Positions 7,154-8,381 of a DNA stretch of 8,381 bases are shown here, piece by piece. Source of the stretch: Sulfurimonas sp. (lineage in GTDB: Bacteria > Campylobacterota > Campylobacteria > Campylobacterales > Sulfurimonadaceae); contig JAQIBW010000228.1 of assembly GCA_027858865.1 (NCBI GenBank), forward strand, positions 1 through 8,381. Direction: 5' to 3'. The stretch's first letter is position 1. Every line of letters begins with the position of its first letter. The translations under genes were made by a program, and so were the position numbers. Below the pieces are notes generated by a model. It was not told the DNA's origin and did not search any database. It saw only the letters and a program-made list of their open reading frames with translations.

Positions 7154-8381
7154 TCTTCTACCATATTGTCTAAGTGTACAAATAGTTCTTTTGAGTTTTT
7201 CTCAGCCTCTGTAAATGCATCTATAATTTTTTCAGCATTTTCAATAAGTCCCCCTCCGATAAGAGCAGGAACATTTCTAACATTCTCATGAACTGCTTTA
7301 TGAGGAGTATCAATTTTAGAGTAAGATGCTGTACCAGAGAAGACACTCTTACCTTCACCTGTATACCATTTACCAAATCTACACGCTGTATGAACTGAAA
7401 AAGTATGGTCTTTGTTATTTTTAAATACAGACTCATAACCGCCAAGTTTAAATACTATATGGTCAAGTTTAGCTAAGTTTACAAACATCTCATTTGATAT
7501 TTTTTTATTGGAGTATTGAATATCATGTGCACCATCAACAAGAGTATATAGACTCTCAGTAAATGAGTTTAGTTTATCCAGTGAAGTTGATATTTCTCCA
7601 TCCATAACTTCTGAGAACTCTTGCATAGCAGCAGAGTTTTGTTTTAGTAGATTGATATTTACTTCTACTTCACTTGTAGCTTTTTGTGTTCTCTCTGCAA
7701 GTTTTCTTACCTCATCAGCAACAACCGCAAAACCACGTCCATGTTCACCTGCACGTGCAGCTTCAATAGCAGCATTCAGAGCAAGTAGATTTGTTTGATC
7801 TGAGATATCTTTAATTAGTGAAATAACATTTGTAATCTCATTTACACTATTATTAAGTTGATCAGAGTTTTCTCTACTTTCATGCATTTTATGAGATATG
7901 TTCTCCAATGACTCTCCCATTTGGGCCGTAGAGTCTTTTACATCACCAACAGTACCTTCTGTTTGTGCATTTTTATCATTTATGACCTGGAGAGAACTCA
8001 TATTTCTAATCAGCCCCTCTTGTACATCTTTCACACCAGTTGTAGCACCTTCACTCAGAAGATCCGTAAGAGAAAGAGTTAACCTGTTTTTCTCTAACTG
8101 CAGTGCACTTTGTTTTGAGTGTAGCTCTGACGTTTTTAAACTCTCATTAGCATTCACTATTGCCTCATAAGCTGTTTCTAGAGTATGATTTGCCGCACTC
8201 TGGATAGAAGATATTTCATCCCCACCACTCTGAGTAATATGTTTTGAAAAATCTTTTGAAGAAATAATATCATCAAGTTCATTCTTAAACAGAGAAATTC
8301 TTTTAGTTAAGCCATTTGCGACCATAAAACCAAATCCTAAAACAAAAGCTACAATAATTACATTTAGTCCAATAGTCATAA
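7144..8381 (-). CDS. Methyl-accepting chemotaxis protein with C-terminal CZB zinc-binding domain (5' partial)
   Basis: About 411 residues are visible, and the frame runs off the right edge. The first hydrophobic stretch (about 1-22 of the visible part) looks like the second membrane helix, so the sensor domain and first helix should lie outside the window; the ATG at 8379 is probably internal. HAMP follows (about 22-75, with GGDEISSIQ), then a long coiled coil. The canonical signalling tip lies at about 191-231 (DISDQTNLLALNAAIEAARA region, then AVVADEVRKLAERT), which contacts CheA and CheW. The C-terminal CZB domain (about 285-411) shows H307, C333 in the CRFGKWY motif, H360 and H364, matching the 3-His/1-Cys zinc site of this family. 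There is no CheR-tethering pentapeptide at the end. In Helicobacter TlpD, a CZB receptor is tied to responses to oxidants and zinc; the same for this protein is inferred. Confidence 0.93.
   Translation of the reverse strand, partial: MTIGLNVIIVAFVLGFGFMVANGLTKRISLFKNELDDIISSKDFSKHITQSGGDEISSIQSAANHTLETAYEAIVNANESLKTSELHSKQSALQLEKNRLTLSLTDLLSEGATTGVKDVQEGLIRNMSSLQVINDKNAQTEGTVGDVKDSTAQMGESLENISHKMHESRENSDQLNNSVNEITNVISLIKDISDQTNLLALNAAIEAARAGEHGRGFAVVADEVRKLAERTQKATSEVEVNINLLKQNSAAMQEFSEVMDGEISTSLDKLNSFTESLYTLVDGAHDIQYSNKKISNEMFVNLAKLDHIVFKLGGYESVFKNNKDHTFSVHTACRFGKWYTGEGKSVFSGTASYSKIDTPHKAVHENVRNVPALIGGGLIENAEKIIDAFTEAEKNSKELFVHLDNMVEEVV

Overview
The window reads as ordinary chromosome from a low-GC member of the Campylobacterota (epsilonproteobacteria), most like the Sulfurimonas group. 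This rests on the AT-rich codon use, the AAGGA/AGGAG ribosome binding sites, the extended -10 promoters (TGnTATAAT) without a clear -35, the style of the chemoreceptor with a C-terminal zinc-binding domain, and the CcoG protein. The genus is inferred from general resemblance and was not tested by a search. No mobile element, CRISPR array, tRNA or rRNA was seen.

Layout: positions 1-860 hold two forward genes joined by a 4-base ATGA overlap. The first is the 3' end of an unrecognised protein. The second is a stand-alone cyclic-nucleotide-binding-domain protein with an apparently intact phosphate-binding cassette. Everything else is on the reverse strand. Read in the direction of transcription (right to left), it is: the 3' part of a membrane chemoreceptor with HAMP, signalling and CZB domains (8381-7144); ccoG, a cbb3-oxidase assembly and copper-reduction protein (7010-5577); a very large AsmA-like DUF748 envelope protein (5512-1928); and a YeiH/UPF0324 membrane transporter (1877-867). 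The last converges on the cyclic-nucleotide protein with only 6 bases between the two stop codons.

Regulation visible in the sequence: a likely weak intrinsic terminator closes the chemoreceptor gene, so ccoG probably starts its own transcript. It does so from an extended -10 preceded by 40 bases of pure A/T and followed by a TTGTCA direct repeat at the predicted start site. No strong promoter lies between ccoG and the DUF748 gene. That gap instead carries a 13-bp hairpin that buries the DUF748 ribosome binding site. The yeiH-like gene has its own extended -10 in the 50-base gap behind DUF748.

The genes do not form an obvious dedicated pathway. CcoG serves respiration, the DUF748 protein serves the cell envelope, YeiH is a transporter and the chemoreceptor senses signals. 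The items most worth a second look are the hairpin over the DUF748 start, the roughly 220-residue repeat architecture of the DUF748 protein, and the translationally coupled pair of an unknown protein with a cyclic-nucleotide sensor. No convincing new defence or mobile system is present.
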